Below, piece after piece: positions 14,399-23,017 of a DNA stretch of 64,000 nucleotides (the first letter of the stretch is position 1; every line of letters begins with the position of its first letter). The notes beneath the pieces were generated by a model that saw nothing but the letters and a program-made list of their open reading frames with translations, made no database searches and was not told the DNA's origin. The stretch comes from DASUPK01 sp963695675 (lineage in GTDB: Bacteria; Actinomycetota; Thermoleophilia; Solirubrobacterales; 70-9), in NCBI GenBank assembly GCA_963695675.1, contig CAVOGY010000001.1:62001-126000 (forward strand), given 5' to 3'. The position numbers and the translations under genes are program-made.

Positions 14399-15286
14399 TC
14401 AGGCGCGCACGATGCCTCCGACCAGCATTCCCGAGCCGAGGTGCGTGCCGAGCACCGGACCCACCTCGGTGCAGAACAGCGGAGCCGCGCCGAAGATCTC
14501 GGTGCCCTGGGCCACCAGATGCTCGGCGTCCTCGGGCGACTGTGCGTGCTGCACAACCCAGTCAATGGCGCCGCGGTCGCGCAGCTCATCCAGGTAGGCA
14601 TCCATCCGCTCCAATGCCCGCTGCCGCGTTCGGACACGGCCAACCGGGGTGATCTCGGTGCCGAAGGTCAAGATCGGTTTGACCTTCAGCGCCGTCCCGA
14701 TCATCGCCTGCGCTGCCCCGATGCGCCCTCCGCGGCGCAGGTATTCCAGGGTGTCCAGGCAAAACCAGATCTCGACGCGCTCGCGAGCCTTGCGCACGGC
14801 ATCGACGACGGCATGCAGCTCCGCATCTTGCTCGGCCGCGCGCGCCGCAGCCACGACGAGGCAGCCCAGACCGCCCGCGCCAGTCTGGCTGTCGACGACC
14901 TCTACGCGCCCGGGATGCCCGTCTTTGGCCAGGGAGCGCGCCGCCTCAGCCGCGCTCTCGCACGTCCCCGAGATGCCGGCGGCTATGTGAACGGAGAGCA
15001 CGTCGCGCCCCGCGCTGACGAGCGGCTCGTAGCAGGCGCGAAAGTCTCCCACCGACGGTTGCGAGGTCGCCGGCAGCGTCGGTGATTCGCGCAGCCGCGC
15101 ATAGAAGGCATCGAGGTCGTCGTACTCATGCTCGGGCCGCAGGTCACCATTCCAGCCCACATACAAGCTGACCTCGCTAATCCCCCAGCGATCGATCAGT
15201 CCCCGAGGTAGGTAGGGCGTGCTGTCGGTCACCACGGCGACACCCGTCGGCACGTCGGGGGTGCGGATGTCTCGAGAGCCGCTCAT
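14399..15286 (-). CDS. degV: DegV family protein (fatty-acid binding)
   Basis: 295 residues, two-domain DegV fold. The fatty-acid pocket motifs are TDSTPYLP near residue 20, the SQPSVGDF loop, HIAAGISGTCESA and DTLEYLRRGGRIG. In Gram-positive bacteria DegV-type proteins (FakB) present fatty acids to a kinase (FakA) for phospholipid synthesis; no fakA is nearby, so the partner must lie elsewhere. ATG start without a strong ribosome site. Monocistronic on the minus strand. Confidence 0.9.
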   Translation of the reverse strand: MSGSRDIRTPDVPTGVAVVTDSTPYLPRGLIDRWGISEVSLYVGWNGDLRPEHEYDDLDAFYARLRESPTLPATSQPSVGDFRACYEPLVSAGRDVLSVHIAAGISGTCESAAEAARSLAKDGHPGRVEVVDSQTGAGGLGCLVVAAARAAEQDAELHAVVDAVRKARERVEIWFCLDTLEYLRRGGRIGAAQAMIGTALKVKPILTFGTEITPVGRVRTRQRALERMDAYLDELRDRGAIDWVVQHAQSPEDAEHLVAQGTEIFGAAPLFCTEVGPVLGTHLGSGMLVGGIVRA

Positions 15287-15437
15287 GCGCGGCCAAAGCC
15301 TACGGGCCGCCCGCCACGAGAAGGAGCGGGCCCGTTCGGGCCACGAGCAGGCTCGCTTCTACAGGTGCTCCCGATCCTCATCGCATAGTCCTTGCTCGCC
15401 GACCTAACCGGTCGGGACCCCCGGGCACTGAGTCTCC

Positions 15438-16262
15438 CTAGGGCTTGACCGTCACCCGCAGGAAGGTCGCCGGGATCGAGGTGGCGTCGTCGCTCGTGTT
15501 CTGCTCATTGAACAGGGCCTCGAGCTCGGCCTGCAGCTCGGCCTCGCGGCCGTTCGCGGCCGCCGCCGCCTCGAACGCGTTCATGGTCGGCGGGTAGTAG
15601 CTCCTGAACTCGGCCACCAGCTCCGCCGGCGGACCTGGGTAGTTGAACACGTAGGTGTCTCTCTGGAACGAGATCTGCTCCTCGGGGACTCCGGCCGCCG
15701 TGAAGCGCTCGATCACGTCGTCCTCCACGCCCCAGGTCATCGGGCTGACGAAGCCTTCCGGAGGCGGTGGCGCATAGGAGGAGCTGATTTTCAGGATCTG
15801 GGCCACCAAGCTCGGGTCGTTCGGGATCCAGTTCCCCATCACGATCCGGCCACCTGGCGCGGTCACCCGGACCATCTCCTTGGCCACATCGAACGGCTTG
15901 GGGGCGAACATCGCCCCGAAGACGCTGACGACGAGGTCGAAGCTCTCATCATCGAGCTCGTTCAGGTCCGTCGCATCGCCCTCCTCGAACCTGAGGTTGG
16001 CCAGGCCGAGGGCCTCGGCGCGTGCGTTGCCAGCCGCGACCAGGTTGCTGGCGATGTCGACGCCCAGAACGTCCGCCCCCAGCTGAGCCGCGGGCAACGC
16101 GGTGGTTCCATCGCCGCAGCCGAGGTCCAGCACGTTGAGTCCCTCGGTGATCCCCAAGTCCCTGACGAGCGCCTCACCGCTCTCTCGCATGCTCTCCGCG
16201 ATGCGCGTGAAGTCGCCCTTCTCCCACAGTGCCTTGTTCGCATTCATTCGATCTATTCCCAT
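15438..16262 (-). CDS. class I SAM-dependent methyltransferase
   Basis: 274 residues. Rossmann-type motif I is VLDLGCGDGTTALPAAQLGA, the acidic post-I end is GVDIA, the motif II region FDLVVSVFGAMFAP and motif III APGGRIVMGNWIP, all of the Methyltransf_11/25 class. Substrate unknown; such proteins often act on small molecules or quinones. Start may be ATG 16262 or the internal Met at 16247. No operon partner. Confidence 0.85.
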   Translation of the reverse strand: MGIDRMNANKALWEKGDFTRIAESMRESGEALVRDLGITEGLNVLDLGCGDGTTALPAAQLGADVLGVDIASNLVAAGNARAEALGLANLRFEEGDATDLNELDDESFDLVVSVFGAMFAPKPFDVAKEMVRVTAPGGRIVMGNWIPNDPSLVAQILKISSSYAPPPPEGFVSPMTWGVEDDVIERFTAAGVPEEQISFQRDTYVFNYPGPPAELVAEFRSYYPPTMNAFEAAAAANGREAELQAELEALFNEQNTSDDATSIPATFLRVTVKP

Positions 16263-16366
16263 CCTTGGGTTCGAGTTGATTGGGTCAAACCGCTTACAAG
16301 CGGGCCCCTTCTCCTGTTGCTTGCGCTGACCAGCGCTCGGCCGTGCTCGTGGCTGGACTGCTTCGA

Positions 16367-16573
16367 TCAGTGGCCGAGTAGGCGCTCGTACTCCTGCTGG
16401 CGGTGGCCGAGATTCTCGTGCTCTGTCTGCTGGTTGCCGCGCGGGATGCTGCCCGCATGGCCCTCGGCCGCCTGCATGCTCTCTCGGCGCTTGTTGAGTT
16501 GCCTTTGTGTGTCTCGTTCCTGCTGGACGCGTTGGCGCGCGCCGCGCTGCGTCTGCCTGTGGTTCGTCGTCAT
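16367..16573 (-). CDS. small Gln/Arg-rich hypothetical protein
   Basis: 68 residues, very polar and basic (TTNHRQTQRGARQRVQQERD, later HRQQEYERLLGH), probably a single long helix or disordered. ATG preceded by CAGGAGAAACG, a strong ribosome site, which also fixes the start against a longer frame. Could bind nucleic acid; no family recognised. Confidence 0.5.
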   Translation of the reverse strand: MTTNHRQTQRGARQRVQQERDTQRQLNKRRESMQAAEGHAGSIPRGNQQTEHENLGHRQQEYERLLGH

Positions 16574-16884
16574 CGTTTCTCCTGTAGTCGAAGCTTGCAT
16601 ACGGTTGCCGCCCTTAAGCGCGAAGCGGAGGCGCACCGGGTAGGGACGGCCCAACTCTCTGCGAGGGGGGAGGCGCCCATTAGTGGCTCTACGAGCCTGT
16701 ACCGACGCCGGGATTGGCGGATTCCCCAGAAACTGATGGCCGCCGTTGAAGACTCCCTAAGGGCAAAGGTAAACGACTCTCACATTCCGCCTAGTCTCGG
16801 CAGCCCTCTACCGGAAGGGAAAGCCCGCCCAAGCCGTGGCTCCACCCGGCGGCAGGAGCTGGCGACGCGTGAGTGGACTGCTAG
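16574..16884. other. intergenic gap of about 310 bp
   Basis: Nothing recognisable: no protein-like frame, no repeat copy, no strong hairpin apart from the tRNA terminator at its right end. Confidence 0.5.
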
Positions 16885-16904
16885 AAAACCGCGCCGTAGC
16901 GGGG
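16885..16904 (-). terminator. terminator after tRNA-Met
   Basis: On the minus strand, CCCCGC/GCGCGG pair with one mismatch around TACG, followed by TTTT, 12 bp beyond the tRNA 3' end. Confidence 0.45.
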
Positions 16905-16915
16905 CTTTCCCAAGG

Positions 16916-16989
16916 TGCCGGAGGAGGGACTCGAACCCCCGACACGCGGATTATGATTCCGCTGCTCTAACCGACTGAGCTACTCCGGC
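16916..16989 (-). tRNA. tRNA-Met (CAU)
   Basis: 74 nt. The acceptor stem GCCGGAG/CTCCGGC pairs fully, D-arm GCTC...GAGC, anticodon stem GCGGA/TCCGC with loop ATCATAA giving anticodon CAT, T-arm with GGTTCGAGTCC, discriminator A. CC but not the final A follows, so CCA must be completed by enzyme. A CAU anticodon could also be tRNA-Ile2 (lysidine-modified); the loop context CATAAT favours elongator Met. Confidence 0.9.
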
Positions 16990-17014
16990 GGGGGGAGAAA
17001 TCGTAGCGGCGGGC

Positions 17015-17020
17015 TAGGGT
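17015..17020 (+). promoter_or_regulatory. -10 element of leaderless gene
   Basis: TAGGGT followed by 7 nt and then the GTG start at 17028. The same spacing recurs before six or more genes in the window, so transcription probably begins at the start codon. No clear -35. Confidence 0.5.
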
Positions 17021-17027
17021 CCCGCTG

Positions 17028-17975
17028 GTGAGCGATCTGGACCGCGCAGTGCGAGCAGTTGTCAGCGATTGCCTTGGCGTGAAGCCGGCCGAGGAGGTCC
17101 TGGTCGTCTGCAACCCGGCGACCCAGCGCGTCGGCGAGCGCCTCCGCGAGGAGGCGGCGGATGCGGGAGCCGAAGCCGTCATGGCGGTGATCTCCGAGCG
17201 CCCCTCGCACGGCGCCGAACCGCCAAGGACGGTCGCCGAGGCGATGGCAGCCGCGGACGTGATCCTCGCCGCCACGGTCCAGTCGCTCTCCCATACCGCG
17301 GCCCGCAAGCGCGCCACCGATGCGGGGGCGCGCTGCGCGAGCCTGCCGGGGGTGACGGAGGAGATGCTGGCCCGTGTGATGGGCGCGGACATGGAGGGCC
17401 TCCGCCGCAAGGGCCACGCCGTGGCGGACGCGCTCGACGCCGCCTCCGGGGCCCAGATCACCGACGCGAACGGCAGCGACCTGCTACTCGATCTTTCCGG
17501 CCGCGAGGCGATCCCCGACGCCGGCGAGCTGACCGAGCCGGGCGCGTTCGGCAACCTGCCCTGCGGAGAGGGCTTCATCTCGCCGGCCGACGGCAGCGGC
17601 ACCCTCGTCGTCGACGGTTCGCTCGCCGGCATCGGTCTCGCGGAGGAGCCGGTCGAGCTGGTGATCGAGGGCGGCCATCTGACCTCGGCGCGAGGCGGGC
17701 AGGGCATGGCGTTAATGGAGCTGCTCACAATGCATGGCGAGGACGGGACCAACATCGCCGAGCTCGGCATCGGCACCAACGAGAAGGCGATCCTGACCGG
17801 CGAGATCCTCGAGGACGAGAAGATCCTCGGCTCCTGTCACGTCGCCTTCGGGGCCTCCGCCGGCATCGGGGGAACGGTCCAGGTGCCGGTCCACCTCGAC
17901 TGCATCATCATGAAGCCCACCATCGAACTCGACGGCGAGGCGATCGTCCGCGACGGCGAGCTGCTGATCGGATGA
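17028..17975 (+). CDS. aminopeptidase, M29-like (leucyl aminopeptidase)
   Basis: 315 residues. It resembles the short form of thermophilic M29 aminopeptidases that remove N-terminal residues from peptides with two metal ions. Visible elements are the CNPATQRVGERLREEA N-terminus, NLPCGEGFISP (a likely metal-binding Glu), ELGIGTNEKAILTGEILEDE and SCHVAFGASAGIGG, plus the CIIMKPTIELDG end. GTG start, probably leaderless. First gene of a plus-strand run with ftcD starting 36 nt after its stop. Confidence 0.8.
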   Translation: MSDLDRAVRAVVSDCLGVKPAEEVLVVCNPATQRVGERLREEAADAGAEAVMAVISERPSHGAEPPRTVAEAMAAADVILAATVQSLSHTAARKRATDAGARCASLPGVTEEMLARVMGADMEGLRRKGHAVADALDAASGAQITDANGSDLLLDLSGREAIPDAGELTEPGAFGNLPCGEGFISPADGSGTLVVDGSLAGIGLAEEPVELVIEGGHLTSARGGQGMALMELLTMHGEDGTNIAELGIGTNEKAILTGEILEDEKILGSCHVAFGASAGIGGTVQVPVHLDCIIMKPTIELDGEAIVRDGELLIG

Positions 17976-18011
17976 ACGGCGCGGAGCAAGACCAGGAAGC
18001 GACGCCTGCCG

Positions 18012-18881
18012 TTGGTCGCCGTCCCCAACTTCTCCGAAGGCCGCAGCGAGCGTGTGATCGACGCGCTCGAGGCGACGCTGGGCTCGCATGCCCGCGTGCT
18101 GAACCGTCACTTCGACGCTCACCACAACCGCAGCGTCTTCACGATCGCCGCCGAGCCGGCAAAACTCGTGGAGGCGCTGGTGGCCGGCGCCGGCCAGGCC
18201 ATCGACCTGATCGACCTACGCAGCCACCAGGGGCTCCACCCACACATCGGCGCGCTCGACGTCGGCCCGGCCGTCTGGCAGACCGTCGACCGCCGCGACG
18301 ACGCCCGGGCTGCGGCACGCAGCGCTGCCGAGGGGATCGCCGCGCTGGAGATCCCGGTCTTCTTCTACGGCGAGCTCGCGAGCAGCCCCGAGCGCTCCGA
18401 GCGGGCCTACTTCCGGCGGGGCGGCCCGGCGGAGCTGGCGCGCCGGATGGAGTCGGGCGAGCTCGAGGCCGACCTGGGCCCCTCCGCGCCGCACCCGACC
18501 GCGGGGGCCACCCTGGTCACCGCCAGGGAGCCGCTGGTCGCCTTCAACGTCGAGCTCGATACTCCGGACCCCGATGTCGCGCGGGCCGTGGCGGCCGCGC
18601 TTCGCGAGGCCGGTGGGGGGCTCCCGGGCGTCCGCGCCCTGGGGCTGACGCTGGGCGGAGGGCGCTCGCAAGTCTCCGTCAACGTCCATGACCCCTACGA
18701 GGTCCCGCTTGCCGAGGTCGTCGCGCAGATCTCCCGGCTCGCGGCGGAGCACGGCGCCCGGCCCGTCGAGGCCGAGCTCGTCGGACTCGCGCCGGAGGCC
18801 GCCCTCGCCGGCTACCCCGGCGAGCCGCCGATCAAGGACTTCGATCCCAAGCGCGACGTGATCGAGAACGTCCTCGGATAG
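18012..18881 (+). CDS. ftcD: glutamate formimidoyltransferase
   Basis: 289 residues, the formiminotransferase part of FtcD without the cyclodeaminase domain. It moves a formimino group from formiminoglutamate to tetrahydrofolate, the last step of one histidine degradation route. Family signatures are VAVPNFSEGRSERVIDAL, HFDAHHNRSVFTIA and HPHIGALDVGP. No hut genes are adjacent; relatives in similar positions may serve folate one-carbon metabolism instead. TTG start; the next upstream in-frame codon set has no ATG/GTG before a stop. Confidence 0.9.
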   Translation: MVAVPNFSEGRSERVIDALEATLGSHARVLNRHFDAHHNRSVFTIAAEPAKLVEALVAGAGQAIDLIDLRSHQGLHPHIGALDVGPAVWQTVDRRDDARAAARSAAEGIAALEIPVFFYGELASSPERSERAYFRRGGPAELARRMESGELEADLGPSAPHPTAGATLVTAREPLVAFNVELDTPDPDVARAVAAALREAGGGLPGVRALGLTLGGGRSQVSVNVHDPYEVPLAEVVAQISRLAAEHGARPVEAELVGLAPEAALAGYPGEPPIKDFDPKRDVIENVLG

Positions 18882-18891
18882 CCTCCATTCG

Positions 18892-19302
18892 ATGGCACAG
18901 ACCAAGCGAAAGCGCCGCCGCAAGCACCGCGGCACGCAGGGCGGCAGGATCGACAGCCGCCCGGTCCGCGGGCGGGCGCGAAGCCGCGCCGAGGCTCAGG
19001 CCCGCGCCCGCAGCCGGACAAAGAAGAAGAAGAAGGGCGGCCCGCGCGTACCCGAGCCGCCGACCTGGTCGGGCGCGCTGAAGAAGGGCGGCATCGCGGC
19101 CGTCCTGTTCGTGGCCCTGCTTTTCCTCTTCGGCCAGAGCCCGCTCACAGCGGTGTTGGTCGGGATCCTCATGCTCGGCTTCTACGTCCCGATGTCCTAC
19201 CTGCTCGACCGCTTCCTCCACGAGCGCCATCTGCGCAAGGAGGCGCAGAAGCGAGCGGAGCGCGAGGCGGACCGCACCGGCGCCGGGCACGCCGAGGACT
19301 GA
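18892..19302 (+). CDS. membrane protein with a highly basic N-terminus
   Basis: 136 residues. Residues 1-50 are almost entirely Lys/Arg (KRKRRRKHRGTQGG, then RTKKKKKGG). Two close membrane helices follow (IAAVLFVALLFLFGQ and LTAVLVGILMLGFYVPMSYLL), then a charged C-terminal helix (ERHLRKEAQKRAERE). The basic tail probably lies in the cytoplasm near nucleic acid or lipid headgroups. Unknown function. Set between ftcD and the MBL gene with 3-10 nt gaps, so likely operonic. Confidence 0.75.
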   Translation: MAQTKRKRRRKHRGTQGGRIDSRPVRGRARSRAEAQARARSRTKKKKKGGPRVPEPPTWSGALKKGGIAAVLFVALLFLFGQSPLTAVLVGILMLGFYVPMSYLLDRFLHERHLRKEAQKRAEREADRTGAGHAED

Positions 19303-19305
19303 GCC

Positions 19306-19944
19306 GTGGACGTCCGCATGTTCACGGTCGGCCCGATCGCCGAGAACTGCTTCCTGTTTGGGAAGAAGGGCTCGGATCGGGCCCTTATCGTCGATCCTGG
19401 AGACGAGGCGGAGCGGATCCTTGGCGCCGTCGACGAGCTCGGAGTGACGATCGACGGCATCCTGCTCACCCACACGCATTTCGACCACATCGGCGCGGTC
19501 GCCCCGGTCGCAAAGGCCACCGGCGCCCCGGTCTGGTGCCCCGAGATCGAGGTGCCGGTGCTGGCAGACATCAATTCGTTCGTTCCCTGGCCCGAGTTCG
19601 GACCGTACGAGAGCTACGAGGCCGACCACACCGTGAGCGGCGGCGAGAAGCTCGAGCTCGCGGGGATGGAGGTCGACGTGATCCACACACCCGGCCACAG
19701 CCCCGGCCATGTCACCTATTCGGTGACGAACGAGGCGGCGATCTTCTCGGGCGATGTCCTCTTCCAGGGTTCGGTCGGACGGACCGACCTGCCGGGCGGC
19801 GACTGGGGCACCCTGCTCGAGTCGATCCGCACGCTGGTGGACGCCCACCCGCCCGAGACCACCGTGTATCCGGGACACATGGGCATCACCACCCTGGGCG
19901 CCGAACGCGCCACCAACCCCTTCCTCGCCGAGCTCGCGCGCTAG
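19306..19944 (+). CDS. MBL-fold metallo-hydrolase (glyoxalase II-like)
   Basis: 212 residues. The metal-binding motif THTHFDHIGAV (HxHxDH) is followed by His in HTPGHSPGHV, Asp in IFSGDVLFQGSVGRTD and His in YPGHMGITTLG, the full dinuclear set of hydroxyacylglutathione-hydrolase-like proteins. This short bacterial class often hydrolyses thioesters; since actinobacteria lack glutathione the substrate is open. GTG start 4 nt after the previous stop. It lies just before hisS, a common order in high-GC Gram-positives. Confidence 0.88.
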   Translation: MDVRMFTVGPIAENCFLFGKKGSDRALIVDPGDEAERILGAVDELGVTIDGILLTHTHFDHIGAVAPVAKATGAPVWCPEIEVPVLADINSFVPWPEFGPYESYEADHTVSGGEKLELAGMEVDVIHTPGHSPGHVTYSVTNEAAIFSGDVLFQGSVGRTDLPGGDWGTLLESIRTLVDAHPPETTVYPGHMGITTLGAERATNPFLAELAR

Positions 19945-19973
19945 CCGCACACCCGGCTAAGGTCGCTCCCGCT

Positions 19974-21224
19974 ATGGCCTCCAAGTTCAGGGTTCCTCGT
20001 GGGACCTTCGACGTCCTGCCCGAGCGGCAGCCGGTCCGCCACCGCATCGCCACGACCTCCCATCGGATGCTCGAGGCGGCTGGGTACAGACGGATCGACA
20101 CCCCGATCTTCGAGGACACGGATCTGTTCGCCCGCGGCGTCGGTGAGTCCACGGACATCGTCCAGAAGCAGATGTTCACGTTCGAGGACCAGGGCGGGCG
20201 CTCGCTGACCCTTCGTCCCGAGGCGACCGCGTCGGTTTGCCGCGCCTACCTCGAGCACGGCATGCAGAAGCTCGCTCAGCCGGTGAAGCTCTGGACCGAT
20301 GGGCCCTTCTTCCGCCACGAGCGCCCCCAGGCTGGCCGCTTTCGGCAGTTCGCCCAGGTCGACGCCGAGGCGATCGGCTCGGACTCTCCCCTCGTCGACG
20401 CCGAGATGGTCCTCCTGGCCAATGAGATCGTGGCCGAGCTCGGGGTGGAGGGCGTCCGGCTTCGCCTCGGCAGCCTCGGTTCGCCCGCCGCACGGAGCGC
20501 CTACCTCGACGAGCTTCGCGGCTACCTGCGCTCACACGAGGGCGATCTCTCCGACGACGTCAGGAATCGGATCGATGCGAACCCACTGCGGGCTTTCGAC
20601 GCCGACCACGAGGGCACCCGGAAGGTGATGGCCGACGCACCGACTCTGCTTGACCGGCTCGACCAGGCGGACGCCGAGCACTTTGAGCGGGTTCGCGAGC
20701 TTCTCGAGGCGAATGGGGTCGACTACGAGCTCGACGCGACCCTGGTCCGCGGGCTCGACTACTACACGCGCACGGTCTTCGAGTTCGAGTGCGAGCGCCT
20801 CGGGGCGCAGTCGGGAATCGGGGGAGGAGGGCGCTACGACGGCCTGATCGAGCAGCTCGGCGGCCCGCCGACACCGGGCTGCGGCTGGGCTTTCGGGGTG
20901 GACCGCATCGCCATCGCCCTCGAGCAGGACGGCGGAGCGGAAGGCGGCCTGCGCGAGCGAGATGGGGTGTTCGTGGTGGCCGACGCCGAGGACCGCGCCG
21001 GCGCCCTCGCGCTGGTGACCGAGCTGCGCCGGGCGGGTCTGACCGCCGACCTCGATCTCGCGGACCGGGCGATCAAGGGCCAGATGAAGCAGGCGGACCG
21101 CGTCGGCGCGAGGTACGCGCTGATCCTCTCCGGCGGCGGCCGGGCGAGGCTGCGCGACATGAGCTCCGGCGAGGAGCGGGAGGTCGATTCCGCGAAGGTG
21201 GCTGAAACACTCTCAGCGCCATGA
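19974..21224 (+). CDS. hisS: histidine--tRNA ligase
   Basis: 416 residues, class II synthetase charging tRNA-His. Motif 1 region GTFDVLPERQ...YRRIDTPIFE, motif 2 FFRHERPQAGRFRQFAQVDAE, histidine-A box LVRGLDYYTRTVFEFE with GGGGRYDGL, motif 3 GWAFGVDRIAIAL, then the anticodon domain (DRAGALALVTELRRAGL). A possible -10 TAAGGT is 10 nt before the ATG. The stop overlaps the aspS start by ATGA, so the two are translationally coupled. Confidence 0.95.
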   Translation: MASKFRVPRGTFDVLPERQPVRHRIATTSHRMLEAAGYRRIDTPIFEDTDLFARGVGESTDIVQKQMFTFEDQGGRSLTLRPEATASVCRAYLEHGMQKLAQPVKLWTDGPFFRHERPQAGRFRQFAQVDAEAIGSDSPLVDAEMVLLANEIVAELGVEGVRLRLGSLGSPAARSAYLDELRGYLRSHEGDLSDDVRNRIDANPLRAFDADHEGTRKVMADAPTLLDRLDQADAEHFERVRELLEANGVDYELDATLVRGLDYYTRTVFEFECERLGAQSGIGGGGRYDGLIEQLGGPPTPGCGWAFGVDRIAIALEQDGGAEGGLRERDGVFVVADAEDRAGALALVTELRRAGLTADLDLADRAIKGQMKQADRVGARYALILSGGGRARLRDMSSGEEREVDSAKVAETLSAP

Positions 21225-23013
21225 GCGACGGGTTCCCGGCCCTTCGAGCGAACGAGTACCGAGACACGTGGTGCGGCCAGGTCCTCCCGGATCGGGTCGA
21301 CTCCGAGGTCCGCGTCGCCGGCTGGGTCCACCGCCGCCGCGACCACGGCGGCCTCGTCTTCATCGATCTCCGGGACCGCACGGGCTCGTTCAGCTGGTCT
21401 TCAACCCCGACGAGGCGGGCGAGGCGTTCGAGCTCGGACACAAGCTGCGCTCCGAGGACGTTCTGACGGCCAGCGGACCGGTCGTGAAGCGCTCACCCGA
21501 GACCGTCAATCGCGAACTGCCCACCGGCGAGGTCGAGGTGCGGGTGCGGGACGCCCGGGTCCTCTCGGACGCCGACACTCCGCCCTTCGAGATCGAGTCG
21601 TTCTCGGGCGAGGTGAGCGAGGAAACCCGCCTGCGCTACCGCTACCTCGATCTACGGCGCGACCGGATGCAGCGGGCGATCGAGCTCCGCCACTGGGTGG
21701 CCGTGGCGATGCGCGAGTTCCTCTCCGGCGAGGGGTTTCTGGAGATCGAGACGCCAATCCTCACGAGATCGACGCCCGAGGGCGCCCGCGACTTCCTCGT
21801 CCCGAGCCGCCTGCAGCGCGGTTCGTTCTACGCCCTGCCCCAGTCACCACAACTCTTCAAGCAACTTCTCATGATCGGCGGCTTCGAGCGGTATTTTCAG
21901 ATCGCGCGCTGCTTCAGGGATGAAGATCTGCGCGCGGATAGGCAACCGGACTTCACGCAGCTGGACATCGAGATGTCCTTCGTCGACACCGACGACGTGA
22001 TTGATCTGAACGAGCGCCTGCTGGCGCACGTGCTGGGGAAGTGCGGCGTCGAGGTCGAGCTTCCGATGCGTCGGCTGCCCTACGACGAGGCCATCGACCG
22101 CTACGGGACCGACAAGCCCGACCTCCGCTTCGGGCTCGAGCTGCACGACCTCACCGAGGCCTTCCGCGAGTCGGAGTTCAACGCCTTCCGCCAGGCGATC
22201 GAGGGCGGTGCTCTGGTCCGCGGGCTGAACGCGGGCAGCCAGGAGATGTCGCGGGCGGACCTCGACGGTCTGGTCGCAGAGGCGCTCGAACTGGGGGCGA
22301 AGGGGCTGGTCTGGGCCGTGGTCGAGGGCGATGGCTGGCGTTCCCCCGTCGCGAAGTTCCTCTCGGCAGAGGAGATTGCCGCGGCCAACGACGCGCTTGG
22401 GGCAGACGCGGGCGACGTCCTACTGCTGGTGGCCGATCAGCCGCTCCTCTCGGCGGAGGTGCTCGGCGAGCTCCGCCGCCGGCTCGGCGAGCGCCTGGGC
22501 CTGATCGATTCAGAGGCGAACGTGCTCACCTGGGTGGTCGAGTGGCCGCTGCTGCGCTGGGCGGCCGACGAGGAGCGCTGGGATCCCCACAACCATCCGT
22601 TCACCTCGCCCGACGGCGACTTCGATCCGGACGATCCGGGCGCCGCCAGGGCCAAGGCCTACGACGTCGTCTGGAACGGATGGGAGATTGGTGGGGGATC
22701 GATCCGCATCAGCGACCCCGGGGTGCAGCGAAAAGTGTTCGGAGCGATCGGAATCGACGAACAGGAGGCGGAGGAGCGCTTCGGCTTCCTCCTCGATGCG
22801 CTCCGGTACGGCGCGCCACCGCATGGCGGCATCGCCTACGGCCTCGACCGGATCGTCGCGCTGCTGCACCACACCGAATCGATTCGGGAGGTGATCGCCT
22901 TCCCGAAGACGGCCTCAGGAGTCGATCCGCTCACGGGCGCGCCGGCGCCGGTCGACGAGCGCCAGCTTCGCGATCTGGGGATCTCCGTCCGAAGCGGAGG
23001 TGGAAAGGGCTAG
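21221..23013 (+). CDS. aspS: aspartate--tRNA ligase (frame break)
   Basis: About 597 residues, bacterial type with a GAD insertion. OB-fold anticodon domain WVHRRRDHGGLVFIDLRDRTG; motif 2 ARCFRDEDLRADRQPDFTQL; motif 3 HGGIAYGLDRIVALL. The frame breaks at 21381-21385: it reads GLVQLVFNP only if ACGGGCTCG had one more G. Because aspS is essential and the shift is in a G run, a missing base in the assembly is the simplest reading. ATG overlaps the hisS stop (ATGA). Confidence 0.92.
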
Positions 23014-23017
23014 GGAG

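Noticed and set aside
17069..18691. 540-codon plus-strand frame
   Set aside because: A shifted frame over the M29 aminopeptidase and ftcD genes; extreme Arg/Gly content.
21381..21385. Programmed frameshift in aspS
   Set aside because: No slippery heptamer or downstream stimulatory structure is evident, and similar one-base breaks recur in unrelated genes, so an assembly error is simpler.
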